NCBI GenBank assembly: GCA_913009755.1
Contig: CAJVWU010000003.1
Location: 25,424 to 89,423 of the forward strand
DNA length: 64,000 nt
Reading direction: 5' to 3'
DNA from: an uncultured Bacteroidia bacterium
GTDB taxonomy: Bacteria; Bacteroidota; Bacteroidia; Bacteroidales; F082
Below are positions 27,844 to 37,873 of the stretch, one piece after another (positions within the stretch are counted from its first letter, which is position 1; every line of letters starts with the position of its first letter). The notes below the pieces were generated by a model. That model ran no database searches. It was not told the DNA's origin and saw nothing but the letters and a program-made list of their open reading frames with translations. Position numbers and translations under genes: made by a program.

Positions 27844-29643
27844 TTATTCTATATTCCATTTTTCCTGAACCTCCCAGTTAGCCCTTATTGTTACTTTTTT
27901 CGGAAAAAACGTTACGCTTTCGGGTTCTATTTTATAAATATAATTCCCGCTGTCCCATTTCCGGTTGCCATTTGTATCGAAGATCAATTTCAGGACATAT
28001 TCACCCGGCGTTAGATATTGAAAAGTAACGGTTGTATCGGATGAAAAATAAACTTCCCTTAAAACTTTCTCTTTTTCGGTCATCAACTGCAAAATATAGC
28101 TCATCGGATAGACAGGTGTCAAATCCAGAACGAATACACCATAATCACGCAATGATTTGGTCCCGAAACTAATGGTTTTCTTTTTATTGAACAGCCCGTT
28201 CCAGTCAATCACCGAGGAGTCGGGAAGGACAATTGCATAATGCGTATCCTCTTTAAGTTTCAGCGGAAAAACGATTTTGCGGTGGAGCGAATCGGCAAAA
28301 TAGAATTTAGGGCTATAGGTAGAATCCTTTCCTGAAACCAACAATATGGAATCACTGATCACTTTTACAACCGGCTGGTCAAATACAAGTTCCGGATTTT
28401 TATCCAGCCGCAGATTATTGTTTTTGATGTTATTTTTAAATCCCAGATATTCTTTTCTGACTTCTTCATTTTTTTTTCTTTTGTTACGTGCACCTCTAAG
28501 TATGGCCTGCCGTGGAATCAGGCTCTGAGAAAGAAGGTCAAGCGTGTCAGCACCATGCATCACCAACAGATCAAGGGTGTCCACCGGAAGGTTTTTAACA
28601 AACCAGGTAACGGTATCCTTTCCGGCAGAAATTTCGGCAACATGCCAGAGGGTATCTTCCGAAAAATTAAGCGCTTCTATGGTAACGCCTTCTATTGGAC
28701 GGGAAAACGCAAACCGAAGGGTATTTCTTCTTAACAATTTGGCATTAAGCAATTTTTGTGTGCTGTCGGTTTCGTTAAATAAAAATAAATCGTAATAGGT
28801 CACTTGCGACTCATATTGTTTTAGCGAATCCTGATAAAGTGAGTCAGCCAGCGATTGGGGGTTTTTCAGAAAACCGGAATCGGGAACAAAAACCGAACTG
28901 TCCGATATCATTGTGTCAGCTTTCATGGGTTCCTGATATTGCGGCATGATCAACGAATCAAGAAAAGCAATTTCTTCTCCCGGCTGGTCGTAAATATAAT
29001 TGGAATTCAGGTCTTTCAGGGCAAAGATCAAATAAGGTTCGTCAGCCAGCCCGTTCAACATAAAATGGCCGTTGGCATCCGTCTTACCCAAATAAAAAGG
29101 TTGTACCCTGAAAGGCATTGAGTCAAGCGGTATGGTGTCATTATCGTCTTTGTAAAGCATAACAGATACATCTTCCACAGGTTTTAAGTCGAACGCATTG
29201 ACGACAGTTCCGCTGATGTTCATCGAATCCACTCTGTCGCCGGTTGAAAAGATGTAAGTATAGTTGAGTAAAGGATTCTTCTCGGTAAGGTCGGTAATGG
29301 CATCTGAAAAGTTAACCGAATAAGTGGTATTGGGTTTCAACCCATCCTTAAACTTAATCATTAAAGACTTGCCTCTTAGTTTAAATTCGGGCAGTGTTTT
29401 CATGGGTGGCGAAATAAGGACTTTCTGGTTAATGTTGTCCAACTGGATAAACTCATCAAAAGTGAGGGTAAATTTATCCGAATTAAAATGTGCACTTCCG
29501 TTTTCAGGTTCCGTTTCAAGAACAACCGGAGGAGAGATGTCTTTCGGCCCGCCACTTGGCATTACCTCATGGGCACATTCGTAAATGATAAAAACAACAA
29601 AAACAAAGAAGATTATTTTCACTAATCCCCGCATACCCATCAA
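27844..29643 (-). CDS. Ig-like (Big_5/SbsA-type) domain lipoprotein
   Basis: A 599-residue lipoprotein: membrane-spanning signal ending IIYEC, then the typical start PSGGPKDISPPVVLETEPEN of a Bacteroidota lipoprotein family with an SbsA-like Ig domain (residues 35-130, with TLTFDEFIQLDNINQKVLIS). A second region (210-330) resembles a prealbumin/carboxypeptidase-like module. Exact role unknown; a surface or periplasmic anchoring protein is plausible. Confidence 0.75.
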   Translation of the reverse strand: MMGMRGLVKIIFFVFVVFIIYECAHEVMPSGGPKDISPPVVLETEPENGSAHFNSDKFTLTFDEFIQLDNINQKVLISPPMKTLPEFKLRGKSLMIKFKDGLKPNTTYSVNFSDAITDLTEKNPLLNYTYIFSTGDRVDSMNISGTVVNAFDLKPVEDVSVMLYKDDNDTIPLDSMPFRVQPFYLGKTDANGHFMLNGLADEPYLIFALKDLNSNYIYDQPGEEIAFLDSLIMPQYQEPMKADTMISDSSVFVPDSGFLKNPQSLADSLYQDSLKQYESQVTYYDLFLFNETDSTQKLLNAKLLRRNTLRFAFSRPIEGVTIEALNFSEDTLWHVAEISAGKDTVTWFVKNLPVDTLDLLVMHGADTLDLLSQSLIPRQAILRGARNKRKKNEEVRKEYLGFKNNIKNNNLRLDKNPELVFDQPVVKVISDSILLVSGKDSTYSPKFYFADSLHRKIVFPLKLKEDTHYAIVLPDSSVIDWNGLFNKKKTISFGTKSLRDYGVFVLDLTPVYPMSYILQLMTEKEKVLREVYFSSDTTVTFQYLTPGEYVLKLIFDTNGNRKWDSGNYIYKIEPESVTFFPKKVTIRANWEVQEKWNIE

Positions 29644-29773
29644 TTAAATTTAAACCGGTGTTGATCAAACAGGAAATTTTTCATCTCCACAACCCTAACC
29701 AAATTCATTTTCATCCTTGTCTGTTCCGCCAAAGCATTTAAACTACAAAGATGCAAAATAATACGGTCTTGCA

Positions 29774-30385
29774 TCACACATCAAGCGTTTTGAAACCAAA
29801 ACCCAGGTTTGAAAAATATTCAAGAAAACGGGGCAGGGCATATAACATATTGCCGGCTGCTTTTTCACTATCGTGAAAAACGATAATAGACCCGGGCTTG
29901 CTATATTTCACGGCATATTCGTAACATTGTCCGGGGGTGGTTTTCGGATGAAAATCATAGGTCAGCACCGACCACATTACAATTCGGTAATTGATCTTCA
30001 GATAACCAATCTGCAAATAAGTGATCCGTCCGTAAGGCGGCCTGAACAAATGCGAATCCACCAGCCCGGCACACTGGTCCACGTTATCCAGATAGTTGTG
30101 GTTAGTTGTCCGCCAGCCGTTAAGATGGTTATAACCGTGATTTCCGGTTTTGTGGCCTTTTTTAAGAATTGCCTGGTAAGTGTCGGGATATTTCACGACA
30201 TTTTCGCCCACGCAAAAAAAAGTAGCTTTTGCATGGTACTCATCCAGTATCTGAAGCACCCGGGTCGTAATCTCCGGATGGGGGCCATCGTCAAATGTCA
30301 GGAACATCACTTTTTCAGTGGTTTTAATTTCCCAGATCAATTGAGGGAACAACAATTTTCCTAACCCCGGCCTGACGAATTTCAT
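29774..30385 (-). CDS. Polysaccharide deacetylase (NodB-like, carbohydrate esterase 4)
   Basis: A 203-residue deacetylase removing acetyl groups from N-acetylated sugars. Catalytic motifs: TFDDGPHPE (metal-binding Asp-Asp), KTGNHGYNH (two metal-binding His), FRPPYGR and a terminal IIVFHDSE. The ATG at 30385 starts at the domain; a longer frame runs 180 bp upstream into the divergent gpmA gene and is rejected. Start MKFVRPGLGKLL suits membrane attachment only weakly. Shares a 70-bp divergent intergenic region with gpmA. Confidence 0.9.
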   Translation of the reverse strand: MKFVRPGLGKLLFPQLIWEIKTTEKVMFLTFDDGPHPEITTRVLQILDEYHAKATFFCVGENVVKYPDTYQAILKKGHKTGNHGYNHLNGWRTTNHNYLDNVDQCAGLVDSHLFRPPYGRITYLQIGYLKINYRIVMWSVLTYDFHPKTTPGQCYEYAVKYSKPGSIIVFHDSEKAAGNMLYALPRFLEYFSNLGFGFKTLDV

Positions 30386-30429
30386 GAGAACAAAAATAAT
30401 ATAGTCTCCCGTTACAAGATTACTTTTTT

Positions 30430-30437
30430 TATTTTTG
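30430..30437 (+). promoter_or_regulatory. -7 box of gpmA
   Basis: TATTTTTG, 18 bp before the gpmA ATG, in the divergent spacer. Confidence 0.45.
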
Positions 30438-30455
30438 CTCAAAATCTTTTGAATC

Positions 30456-31202
30456 ATGAAACGACTTGTATTGTTAAGACATGGGGAAAGCCAGTGGAAC
30501 AAAGAAAACCGTTTTACCGGATGGACTGACGTCCCCCTTTCGGACAAGGGTGTTGAAGAAGCCATCCGTTCCGGAAAAACACTAAAAGAAAAAGGTTTTC
30601 ATTTTAAGATGACCTATACTTCATATCTAAACAGGGCCATTAAAACATTATGGCTTGCACTGGAAGAAATGGATATGATGTGGTTGCCGGTTAAAAAAAG
30701 CTGGCGACTGAATGAAAAACATTATGGCATGTTGCAGGGGCTTAATAAGACGGAAACAGCCGAAAAATATGGTGCCGACAAGGTACAGCTCTGGCGCCGG
30801 AGTTTTGACACACCGCCCCAACCGCTGGCCCCGGACGATGAGCGGAACCCAAAATTTGACCCCCGCTATGCTGAACTAACACCCGAAGAAATCCCGTTGA
30901 CCGAATCGCTGAAAGAAGTTATCGAAAGGTTTGTGCCCTATTGGGAAAACGAAATAGAACCCACACTGAAAGAACAAAATGAAGTTTTGATCTCTGCCCA
31001 CGGCAACAGTTTAAGGGCCCTGGTGATGTACCTGAAAAATATGAGCAAAGAAGAAATTGTAAAATTCAATATCCCTACCGGTATCCCTTACGTGTTTGAA
31101 TTTGACGATGACATGAACCTGCAAAAAGATTATTTTATCGGTGACCCGGAAGAGATTAAAAAATTGATGGAACAAGTGGCAAACCAGACAAAACAAAAAT
31201 AA
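30456..31202 (+). CDS. gpmA: 2,3-bisphosphoglycerate-dependent phosphoglycerate mutase
   Basis: A 248-residue dPGM of glycolysis, interconverting 3- and 2-phosphoglycerate. Catalytic motif [10 protein letters not shown] with His at residue 9, [13 protein letters not shown] near 87, and [14 protein letters not shown] near 181 with the second catalytic His. Length is standard. The next gene overlaps by one base (TAATG). Confidence 0.97.
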   Translation: MKRLVLLRHGESQWNKENRFTGWTDVPLSDKGVEEAIRSGKTLKEKGFHFKMTYTSYLNRAIKTLWLALEEMDMMWLPVKKSWRLNEKHYGMLQGLNKTETAEKYGADKVQLWRRSFDTPPQPLAPDDERNPKFDPRYAELTPEEIPLTESLKEVIERFVPYWENEIEPTLKEQNEVLISAHGNSLRALVMYLKNMSKEEIVKFNIPTGIPYVFEFDDDMNLQKDYFIGDPEEIKKLMEQVANQTKQK

Positions 31203-31951
31203 TGGATAAAATTTGGGTCATCCCCGATACTCATGGCTGTGTATTAACCCTGAAAATCCTGATTGAAAATCAGATTGAACCGGACAAAAAAGACAAGCTG
31301 ATCTTCGTTGGCGACTATATTGACCGTGGCCCCGACAGCAAAGGGGTGATTGATTACATCATGAACATGGAAAAACAGGGATATGATATTATTACCCTGA
31401 TGGGCAATCACGAAGATTATTGCATAACAGCCTGGGAAGACGACCAGGATGCGAAAAGCTTTCTCGGAATAAGGCCCAAAACCAAAACACAAAAAGAGTG
31501 GGAGATGTATGGGGGAGTCCAGACCCTTGAGAGTTTTGGGGTTGACCGGCCCAGGGATATCCCCATGGTGTATATTGATTGGATGAAAAAGCTGGAATAT
31601 TATGTTGAAGTCAGTGATTTCATCATTGTGCACGCCGGTTTTAACTTTGACCTGGAAGACCCTTTTGAGGACAGGTTTTCCATGATCTGGATCAGGGAAT
31701 TTACCACTGACCTGAAAAAAATAAACAACAAAACCATTATTCACGGCCACGTCCCCGTTAACCTGGAATATATTGATATGGCCATTAAAGCCAAAGGCCC
31801 GCGTGTAATTGATATTGACAATGGCATTTATTTCATCAATATGCCGGGCTATGGAAACCTGGTGGCCCTTGAACTGACAAAAATGGAATATGCAGTTCAA
31901 TCGGTAATGGACGAAGTTACATTCAACAATAAAAATACCTGGAGACGGTAA
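31202..31951 (+). CDS. Calcineurin-type metallophosphatase
   Basis: A 249-residue serine/threonine phosphatase or dinucleoside-tetraphosphatase-like metallophosphoesterase. Motifs: PDTHGC at the N-terminus, FVGDYIDRGPDSKGV near 35 and LMGNHEDY near 64, with a later HAGFNFD and IIHGHVPV giving the remaining metal ligands. Coupled to gpmA by a TAATG overlap, so likely co-transcribed. The physiological substrate cannot be told. Confidence 0.85.
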   Translation: MDKIWVIPDTHGCVLTLKILIENQIEPDKKDKLIFVGDYIDRGPDSKGVIDYIMNMEKQGYDIITLMGNHEDYCITAWEDDQDAKSFLGIRPKTKTQKEWEMYGGVQTLESFGVDRPRDIPMVYIDWMKKLEYYVEVSDFIIVHAGFNFDLEDPFEDRFSMIWIREFTTDLKKINNKTIIHGHVPVNLEYIDMAIKAKGPRVIDIDNGIYFINMPGYGNLVALELTKMEYAVQSVMDEVTFNNKNTWRR

Positions 31952-32133
31952 AAAAATCCGGTTACCCGTTCCCTTTGCTTTTAACAAAAAACCTGAAGTG
32001 CTTGTCTTCATAACGGGACACTGAATATCAATGGCTTGATGATAAATATTGCAGGCGAATATCCTTTTTATAAATAAATTTTGGGTGAAAACAGGATTTT
32101 TGGGACAAAACTTTATAAGCTTTCTTTAATTGT

Positions 32134-32141
32134 TAAATTTG
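32134..32141 (+). promoter_or_regulatory. -7 box upstream of the first ClC gene
   Basis: TAAATTTG ends 7 bp before the ATG, which would place the transcript start at or next to the start codon. Confidence 0.45.
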
Positions 32142-32148
32142 CGCCGCG

Positions 32149-33924
32149 ATGAAAAGGAGCAAAAAAATAATATTTCGGTTATTACATTGGTTGCGTAAAA
32201 TGCCTTCCAGGCAACTGATGATCATTTTGAGTGTGATTGTGGGTTTCCTTGCGGGAATTGTTGCGGTCATCATCAGGGGGCTGGTTGTATGGATAGAACA
32301 TTTGCTGACTTCGGGTTTCGTGATTGATTATTCCAACTATCTGTATGTTGTCTATCCGACAGTAGGTGTTTTGCTGACCGTTGTTTTTATTAAATTTTTG
32401 TTGCGTCAGCCTGTCCGCGACGGTGTTCCCAGTGTTTTATACGCTATTTCAAGGCAACACGGCCTGATTAAACCGCACAATACTTATTCTTCTATAATCA
32501 CCAGTACGCTGACAGTTGCTTTTGGCGGTTCGGTCGGCCTCGAAGGACCCACGGTAATTACGGGAGCTGCCATCGGTTCAAACATCGGCAGGGTGTTGGG
32601 CTTAAATTACAAGCAAACGGTAGCCTTGTTGGGAATGGCCAGCGCCGCTGCCATGTCAGCCATTTTTAAAGCACCCATTGCCGCCATTGTTTTTGCCCTT
32701 GAAGTGATTCTGTTTGATATGACTATGACGGCTCTTGTACCTTTGTTAATCGCTTCTATCGTTGCCGTTTTGACCACTTATTTCTTCCAGGGTTTGGATG
32801 TTCTTTACCCCATGAAAGGAATCAGCATTTTCAAACTTTACGAAACACCTTATTATATCGGGCTGGGGGTTTTTACGGCTTTTATCTCTGCTTATTTCAT
32901 CAAATTCTACGTATGGTCCGGTAAATTGTTTGACCGCCTTCATGGATGGTTCCCTAAATTCTTGCTTGGGGTTTCTACGCTGGGGTTGATCATTTTCATG
33001 CTTCCTTCGTTATATGGTGAAGGTTACGGCGCCCTTAACAAAGCTATGGAGGGGGATTTAAGTTTTATATTCGACAACAGCCTTTTTTACTTTTACAATG
33101 GCAAAATGGGTATCACACTGTTGTTGTTACTCGCCATCATTTTGTTTAAAGTTGTGGCAACCTCTTTTACATTCAGGGGTGGAGGGATTGGCGGAGTGTT
33201 TGCTCCTACCCTGTTCATCGGTACGATGTCGGGGCTGTTTTTTGTTACGGTAATCAACCATTATGGAATGACTGACCTGCCTGTGAGCAACTTTGCCATG
33301 GTCGGCATGGCCGGGATGCTTGCCGGGGTGATCCATGCCCCGCTCACTGCCATTTTCCTCATTGCAGAAGTTACAGGGGGCTACGAATTATTTCTCCCCA
33401 TCATGCTTGTTGCCACCACCTCATACTCTTTAACCCGTTTAATGTCGCCACGGTCAATTTATACCATTCAGTTAAACAAGCGAGGTGATATGCTCACCCA
33501 CAATAAAGACAAATCGCTGCTATCGCTGATGGATATCAGGGACCAGATTGAAACAGATTTTGCAAAAGTGCATATTGATGCTACCCTGGGCGACCTGGTC
33601 AAGATTATTGCCGATTCTCACCGGAACATTTTCCCTGTTGTTGATGATGAAAACACTTTTTACGGTTTTATCATTCTCGATCAGATTCGTCATACGATGT
33701 TCCAGCCCGAACTCTACCAAACAACAATGGTAAAAAGCCTGATGATGAAACCTACAAACGTAGTAAATATTGACGATGACATGGAAACGGTAGCCCAAAA
33801 GTTCCAGCACTCGGGAAAATATAACCTGGTGGTGCTGGATGGCGACAAATATGTGGGATTTGTTTCCCGCGCCAATGTTTTTTCCCACTACCGCGACCTG
33901 CTGAAAGATTTTTCGGAAGAATGA
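32149..33924 (+). CDS. ClC-family chloride channel/transporter with CBS domains (first copy)
   Basis: A 591-residue ClC protein with about ten membrane helices and a cytoplasmic C-terminal tail carrying two CBS-like repeats (about 465-590). Selectivity loop GSVGLEGPTVITGAAIGS keeps the gating glutamate (GLEGP). GGGIGGVFAPTLFIG is the conserved fourth anion-coordinating segment. At the internal proton-glutamate position the motif is FALEV, with Val after Glu, as in channels. Tandem with a paralogue 340 bp downstream. Confidence 0.9.
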   Translation: MKRSKKIIFRLLHWLRKMPSRQLMIILSVIVGFLAGIVAVIIRGLVVWIEHLLTSGFVIDYSNYLYVVYPTVGVLLTVVFIKFLLRQPVRDGVPSVLYAISRQHGLIKPHNTYSSIITSTLTVAFGGSVGLEGPTVITGAAIGSNIGRVLGLNYKQTVALLGMASAAAMSAIFKAPIAAIVFALEVILFDMTMTALVPLLIASIVAVLTTYFFQGLDVLYPMKGISIFKLYETPYYIGLGVFTAFISAYFIKFYVWSGKLFDRLHGWFPKFLLGVSTLGLIIFMLPSLYGEGYGALNKAMEGDLSFIFDNSLFYFYNGKMGITLLLLLAIILFKVVATSFTFRGGGIGGVFAPTLFIGTMSGLFFVTVINHYGMTDLPVSNFAMVGMAGMLAGVIHAPLTAIFLIAEVTGGYELFLPIMLVATTSYSLTRLMSPRSIYTIQLNKRGDMLTHNKDKSLLSLMDIRDQIETDFAKVHIDATLGDLVKIIADSHRNIFPVVDDENTFYGFIILDQIRHTMFQPELYQTTMVKSLMMKPTNVVNIDDDMETVAQKFQHSGKYNLVVLDGDKYVGFVSRANVFSHYRDLLKDFSEE

Positions 33925-34263
33925 TCCCGGCCCGCTGTGTGGGCTTTTGTACTTAGCAGACTGGAAAGAACCATCCCCCTCCGTTGATATCCCCACCAAC
34001 GGATTTGTATTTGAAGAAGCTACTTGTCTGCTTTGTTTTTCCGGTTGGCAGGGACACCAGGGGGGGCGGAAAGTAACCTTTTCACAAGTTCCGTGAACGC
34101 AGGGAGGCCTAAGTAATACTTTTCATATCTATCCGTTTTATCCTACTTTTGCCGAACATTTTTTAACCCAAACGGCGAATCACAAGGAGTTCAAAAAAAA
34201 AACCTGATCTTCAAATGTTGCGGTGGTGAAAAAAGGAATACAATCAACAATTAAATAATTGAA
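33925..34263. other. Intergenic segment between the ClC genes
   Basis: A small GCCC/GGGC hairpin at 33930-33944 followed by TTTTG may be a weak terminator. A -7 box TACTTTTG lies at 34144-34151. No gene is supported. Confidence 0.4.
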
Positions 34264-36036
34264 ATGCCTGGCTTTCAGGATTTGCTCCATCGAAGGATAA
34301 CCATTAAATCTTCCAAACAAAGAAGGCTTGTCCTGGCATTAAGCCTCATTATCGGTATCCTCAGCGGCCTTGCTGCTGTGTTGTTAAAAAATACGGTTCA
34401 TCATGCTACCGATTTCATCATGCACGGTTTTGATTTTACCGAAGGCAATTACCTGTATCTTATATTCCCCCTGATCGGCATCGGGTTGACGGTTTTATTC
34501 AGCCTGTATATTGTTAAAGACAACATCAGCCATGGTGTGGCACGTATTCTTTATGCCATTTCAAGAAGGAATGGCAAGATAGATGCCCATAACATGTATT
34601 CCTCCATGATTGGCAGTACGTTTACCATTGGCTTTGGCGGATCAATGGGGCTTGAGGCCCCCATAGTGCTCACCGGAAGTGCGTTGGGCTCATACCTCGG
34701 GCGGCGGTTTCACCTGGATCATAAAACCATTAACATCCTGATTGGTGCCGGTGCCACCGGAGCATTGGCGGGTATTTTCAAAGCCCCCATCGCAGCCGTC
34801 GTTTTTTCCCTCGAAGTGCTGATGCTCGACCTGACCATGATCACTTTAATCCCTTTGTTGATCTCGTCTGCCACGGCAGCCACCATTGCCTTTTTTTTTA
34901 TGGGCCCCCGGGTCATGTTTTCGTTTGAACTGATTGACCCTTTTTATTTAAAACACCTGCCCTGGTATATTTTACTCGGTGTTTTTACCGGTTTGATCTC
35001 TTTGTATTTTACACGGGCAACACTCTCCATCGAATCGGGGATGGGAAAGTTAAAACACAGGTGGCAAAAATGGCTTATCGGTGCAATACCCCTCGGCATT
35101 ATGATTTATGTGTTTCCTGCCCTTTACGGTGAAGGATACCAGTTTATGTATGACCTGGTTGACCAGAAAGTGACAGGGCTTGTCAATGAGACCTTGTTTA
35201 ACGGGTTTGACAGTATTTGGTACCTCATTCTTTTTCTGGGATTGATTATGGTGTTTAAAGTCGTTGCCATGGCCCTCACCGGTGGAAGTGGTGGCGTTGG
35301 GGGAATATTTGCCCCTTCCCTTTTTGTGGGAAGTATCGGGGGAGTGTTTTTTAGTAAACTGATAAACCAGTTGTGGCCTTTTGCCGATGTCCCCGAAAAA
35401 AATATGGCCCTCGTTGGCATGGCCGGGGTGATGGCCGGGGTGATGCAGGCCCCGCTAACCGGTGTTTTCCTGATTGCCGAAAGCACCGGTGGCTATGAAC
35501 TGTTTACCCCGCTGATCTTTACTGCGGTTATCTCGTATCTGACAGTCATGCTGTTTGAGCAACATGGTATTTATACCAAACGCCTTGCCGAGCGCGGTGA
35601 GCTGATGACCCACGACAAAGACCGTAATGTCCTGCAAATGATGAAGGTGGACCGGCTGATAGAAACTAATTTCAGGAAGGTGGACCTCAGCGCCACCATG
35701 CGTGAATTTACCAAAGAAGTTGCCAAATCGCAAAGAAATGTATTTCCGGTTGTGGACAAGGACAACAACTTTTACGGTGTGATTTTCATCAATGATATCC
35801 GCAACATCATTTTCAATACCGAACTTTGGGATGCTACCATGGTCAGGGACCTGATGTTTATGCCCGATACTTTTGTTGATCCGGATGAGTCAATGGAATC
35901 GGTTGCTGCCAAATTTCAGGAAACGGACCATTACAACCTGCCGGTGATCAAAGACGGAAAATATCTCGGTTTTGTATCAAGGGCACAGGTTTTTTCCACT
36001 TACCGTAAATTGCTCAGGGAATTTTCAGATGAATAG
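34264..36036 (+). CDS. ClC-family chloride channel/transporter with CBS domains (second copy)
   Basis: A 590-residue paralogue of the preceding gene with the same domain order: ClC membrane core, then two CBS domains (about 460-590). The gating segment reads GSMGLEAPIVLTGSALGS, so the canonical GxEGP is changed to GLEAP while Glu is kept. The inner glutamate position reads FSLEV, again Glu-Val. SGGVGGIFAPSLFVG is the anion-site segment. Its own promoter-like box suggests independent expression from its twin. Confidence 0.9.
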   Translation: MPGFQDLLHRRITIKSSKQRRLVLALSLIIGILSGLAAVLLKNTVHHATDFIMHGFDFTEGNYLYLIFPLIGIGLTVLFSLYIVKDNISHGVARILYAISRRNGKIDAHNMYSSMIGSTFTIGFGGSMGLEAPIVLTGSALGSYLGRRFHLDHKTINILIGAGATGALAGIFKAPIAAVVFSLEVLMLDLTMITLIPLLISSATAATIAFFFMGPRVMFSFELIDPFYLKHLPWYILLGVFTGLISLYFTRATLSIESGMGKLKHRWQKWLIGAIPLGIMIYVFPALYGEGYQFMYDLVDQKVTGLVNETLFNGFDSIWYLILFLGLIMVFKVVAMALTGGSGGVGGIFAPSLFVGSIGGVFFSKLINQLWPFADVPEKNMALVGMAGVMAGVMQAPLTGVFLIAESTGGYELFTPLIFTAVISYLTVMLFEQHGIYTKRLAERGELMTHDKDRNVLQMMKVDRLIETNFRKVDLSATMREFTKEVAKSQRNVFPVVDKDNNFYGVIFINDIRNIIFNTELWDATMVRDLMFMPDTFVDPDESMESVAAKFQETDHYNLPVIKDGKYLGFVSRAQVFSTYRKLLREFSDE

Positions 36037-36302
36037 AGTCGAAAGCAGCAGCCTGCCCGGATATTGCAAAGCAAAAACGGGTCTTCAGTCAATGTTAAGT
36101 ATTTGATCTAATTGTTAGAAATCTTATATTATGGATTTGTTTAGTTCAACATGCCATGACTTTATCCAGATGGCTGTCGGTAAAGTAACTGATATGACCC
36201 ACTTTATCATTTTTTATTTTTTATTCGATATTTTTTATTCAATTCCTGACTAATTGCTGTCTTTCTTTGTTGGTGTCCTCACCAATAACCCTGATTTGTA
36301 CT

Positions 36303-37781
36303 TTATTGCTTCACCCACTTCCCGCTTTCGTGCAGTCCGTCATCGGATGTTATCCGGTAAATGTAGGTTCCCGGTTTAAGAAAAGCAGTGCTAACCTTAC
36401 TGTACCTGCCATTTATTTTTTGCTGCAACAATTCTTTCCCGTTCATGTCGAAAAGACGGAACAAAGATTCGGAGTATTGGGCTGCCACCCTCACCCTGAT
36501 TTCGTTGGTTCCGGGATTGGGAAAAACCAGGGCTTCGTGCATTTTTATTGCCGGTTTTTCTTCATTGCCTACAAGCAGGCCTTCACTGTTCAGTTTAATA
36601 ACATAGATATCCCTTTGATAAGCATTTGTATGAAGATAATCATACTTATATCCGACTGCAATACAACCGCCATCTGAGGTAGCTATCAATCTATCCATGG
36701 CATAATAAGCATCGCCCCCGTAAAACCGTTCCCACCTTATATTTAGCATACTGTCGGTTTGATAAATATAAAACCAACTCGGCACATTGGCAAATAGAGC
36801 TACCCAATTTGTAGTGCCTCCCATAAATATGGAATCCTTGTTGTTGAAGTCAAGCCCTCCATAATAAGCCGGGAGATCTATTGTGTCGAGGGTCCCCCAC
36901 CAGTTAAACAGGTTTTTATCAGGGTTGTCAGGGTCATAGTACAACTGGTGCATAAAAGCCACATCATCATCCGCTCCGCCATTCCATTCGCCGGTAATGT
37001 AAAAGGTGGAATCGCTGTCCCATTTTACCCCGAAGGGGTCACTCAGATCATGAGGCACCATCTTTTCTGAAAGGACATTAAAAGCACTATCAAAAAAATA
37101 ATATTTGGGAGTATATCCGTTAAAACCGTGCAACAGGCACCAATAATTGCCATTGGGCAGCACTTTTAAGTCCTGTCCGTTAGCAATGGAATCAAGCCAA
37201 TATACCGTAGTTAAACTGTCGAGTGAATGTGAAAATTCATGGATGAACATACGGGGAGAAAAATAGTATGCTGTGTCGAGCATGGACCCAATCACAGCCA
37301 TCCGGTTTTCAGAAATCGTTTTTACATAACCGTTGAGATAGGAATAATTTGAAATTAAATGATGTATGACGGTATCAATGGGATTTAAATCCATATCGGT
37401 AACATAGAATACCAAAGAGGTGTTTAAAAATTCGCCAAATATTGTATCTGTCCTGAAACCGGCAAAAACAAGAGAGTCGGAGTAACCGGGCAATACTTTA
37501 CTAAAAACCAATCTTTGCTTATTATCAATTATTGTCGCACTGTCAATAAATGCGCCTTCATCGCTAATCCTAAGAATAAACCCGTTATCGTTATAAGATC
37601 CCGGATTCTTTTGGGCACCGCAAATGATATATGATCCATTGGCCGTATCTTCAATGATATCAAGAGCAACTTCGTCTTTTAGGGTAGCAAATAAATATTC
37701 GAATGTGGTAGTTTGGCCAAAAAGATTAATCGTCAAAAAAAGAATACTCAATAAAAATATTGATTTGAAAATGGTTTTCAT
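36303..37781 (-). CDS. Secreted protein with T9SS type A sorting domain
   Basis: A 492-residue secreted protein: signal peptide of about 23 residues ending NLFGQ, a body that looks like beta-propeller or beta-rich repeats (several aromatic/acidic repeats with YYFD, GWD), and a C-terminal sorting domain (about 415-492: VFPNPGTNEIRVRV, FDMNGKELL, LKPGTYIYRI). It should be exported by Sec and then by the T9SS encoded at 4-10 kb. Function unknown. Confidence 0.85.
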   Translation of the reverse strand: MKTIFKSIFLLSILFLTINLFGQTTTFEYLFATLKDEVALDIIEDTANGSYIICGAQKNPGSYNDNGFILRISDEGAFIDSATIIDNKQRLVFSKVLPGYSDSLVFAGFRTDTIFGEFLNTSLVFYVTDMDLNPIDTVIHHLISNYSYLNGYVKTISENRMAVIGSMLDTAYYFSPRMFIHEFSHSLDSLTTVYWLDSIANGQDLKVLPNGNYWCLLHGFNGYTPKYYFFDSAFNVLSEKMVPHDLSDPFGVKWDSDSTFYITGEWNGGADDDVAFMHQLYYDPDNPDKNLFNWWGTLDTIDLPAYYGGLDFNNKDSIFMGGTTNWVALFANVPSWFYIYQTDSMLNIRWERFYGGDAYYAMDRLIATSDGGCIAVGYKYDYLHTNAYQRDIYVIKLNSEGLLVGNEEKPAIKMHEALVFPNPGTNEIRVRVAAQYSESLFRLFDMNGKELLQQKINGRYSKVSTAFLKPGTYIYRITSDDGLHESGKWVKQ

Positions 37782-37831
37782 TTTAGGTAAGGTTTATTAA
37801 AAATAACAGGTATAGTTTATAAAATAACAAG

Positions 37832-37868
37832 TAAAGTTCCCTGCATAACTGTTATGCAGGGAACTTTA
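37832..37868 (-). terminator. Strong hairpin terminator downstream of the 304-residue protein gene
   Basis: A perfect 17-bp stem with a 3-base loop (arm TAAAGTTCCCTGCATAA). In the minus direction it is followed by a loose T-rich stretch. It lies 5 bp after the stop of the gene. Confidence 0.7.
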
Positions 37869-37873
37869 AAAAA

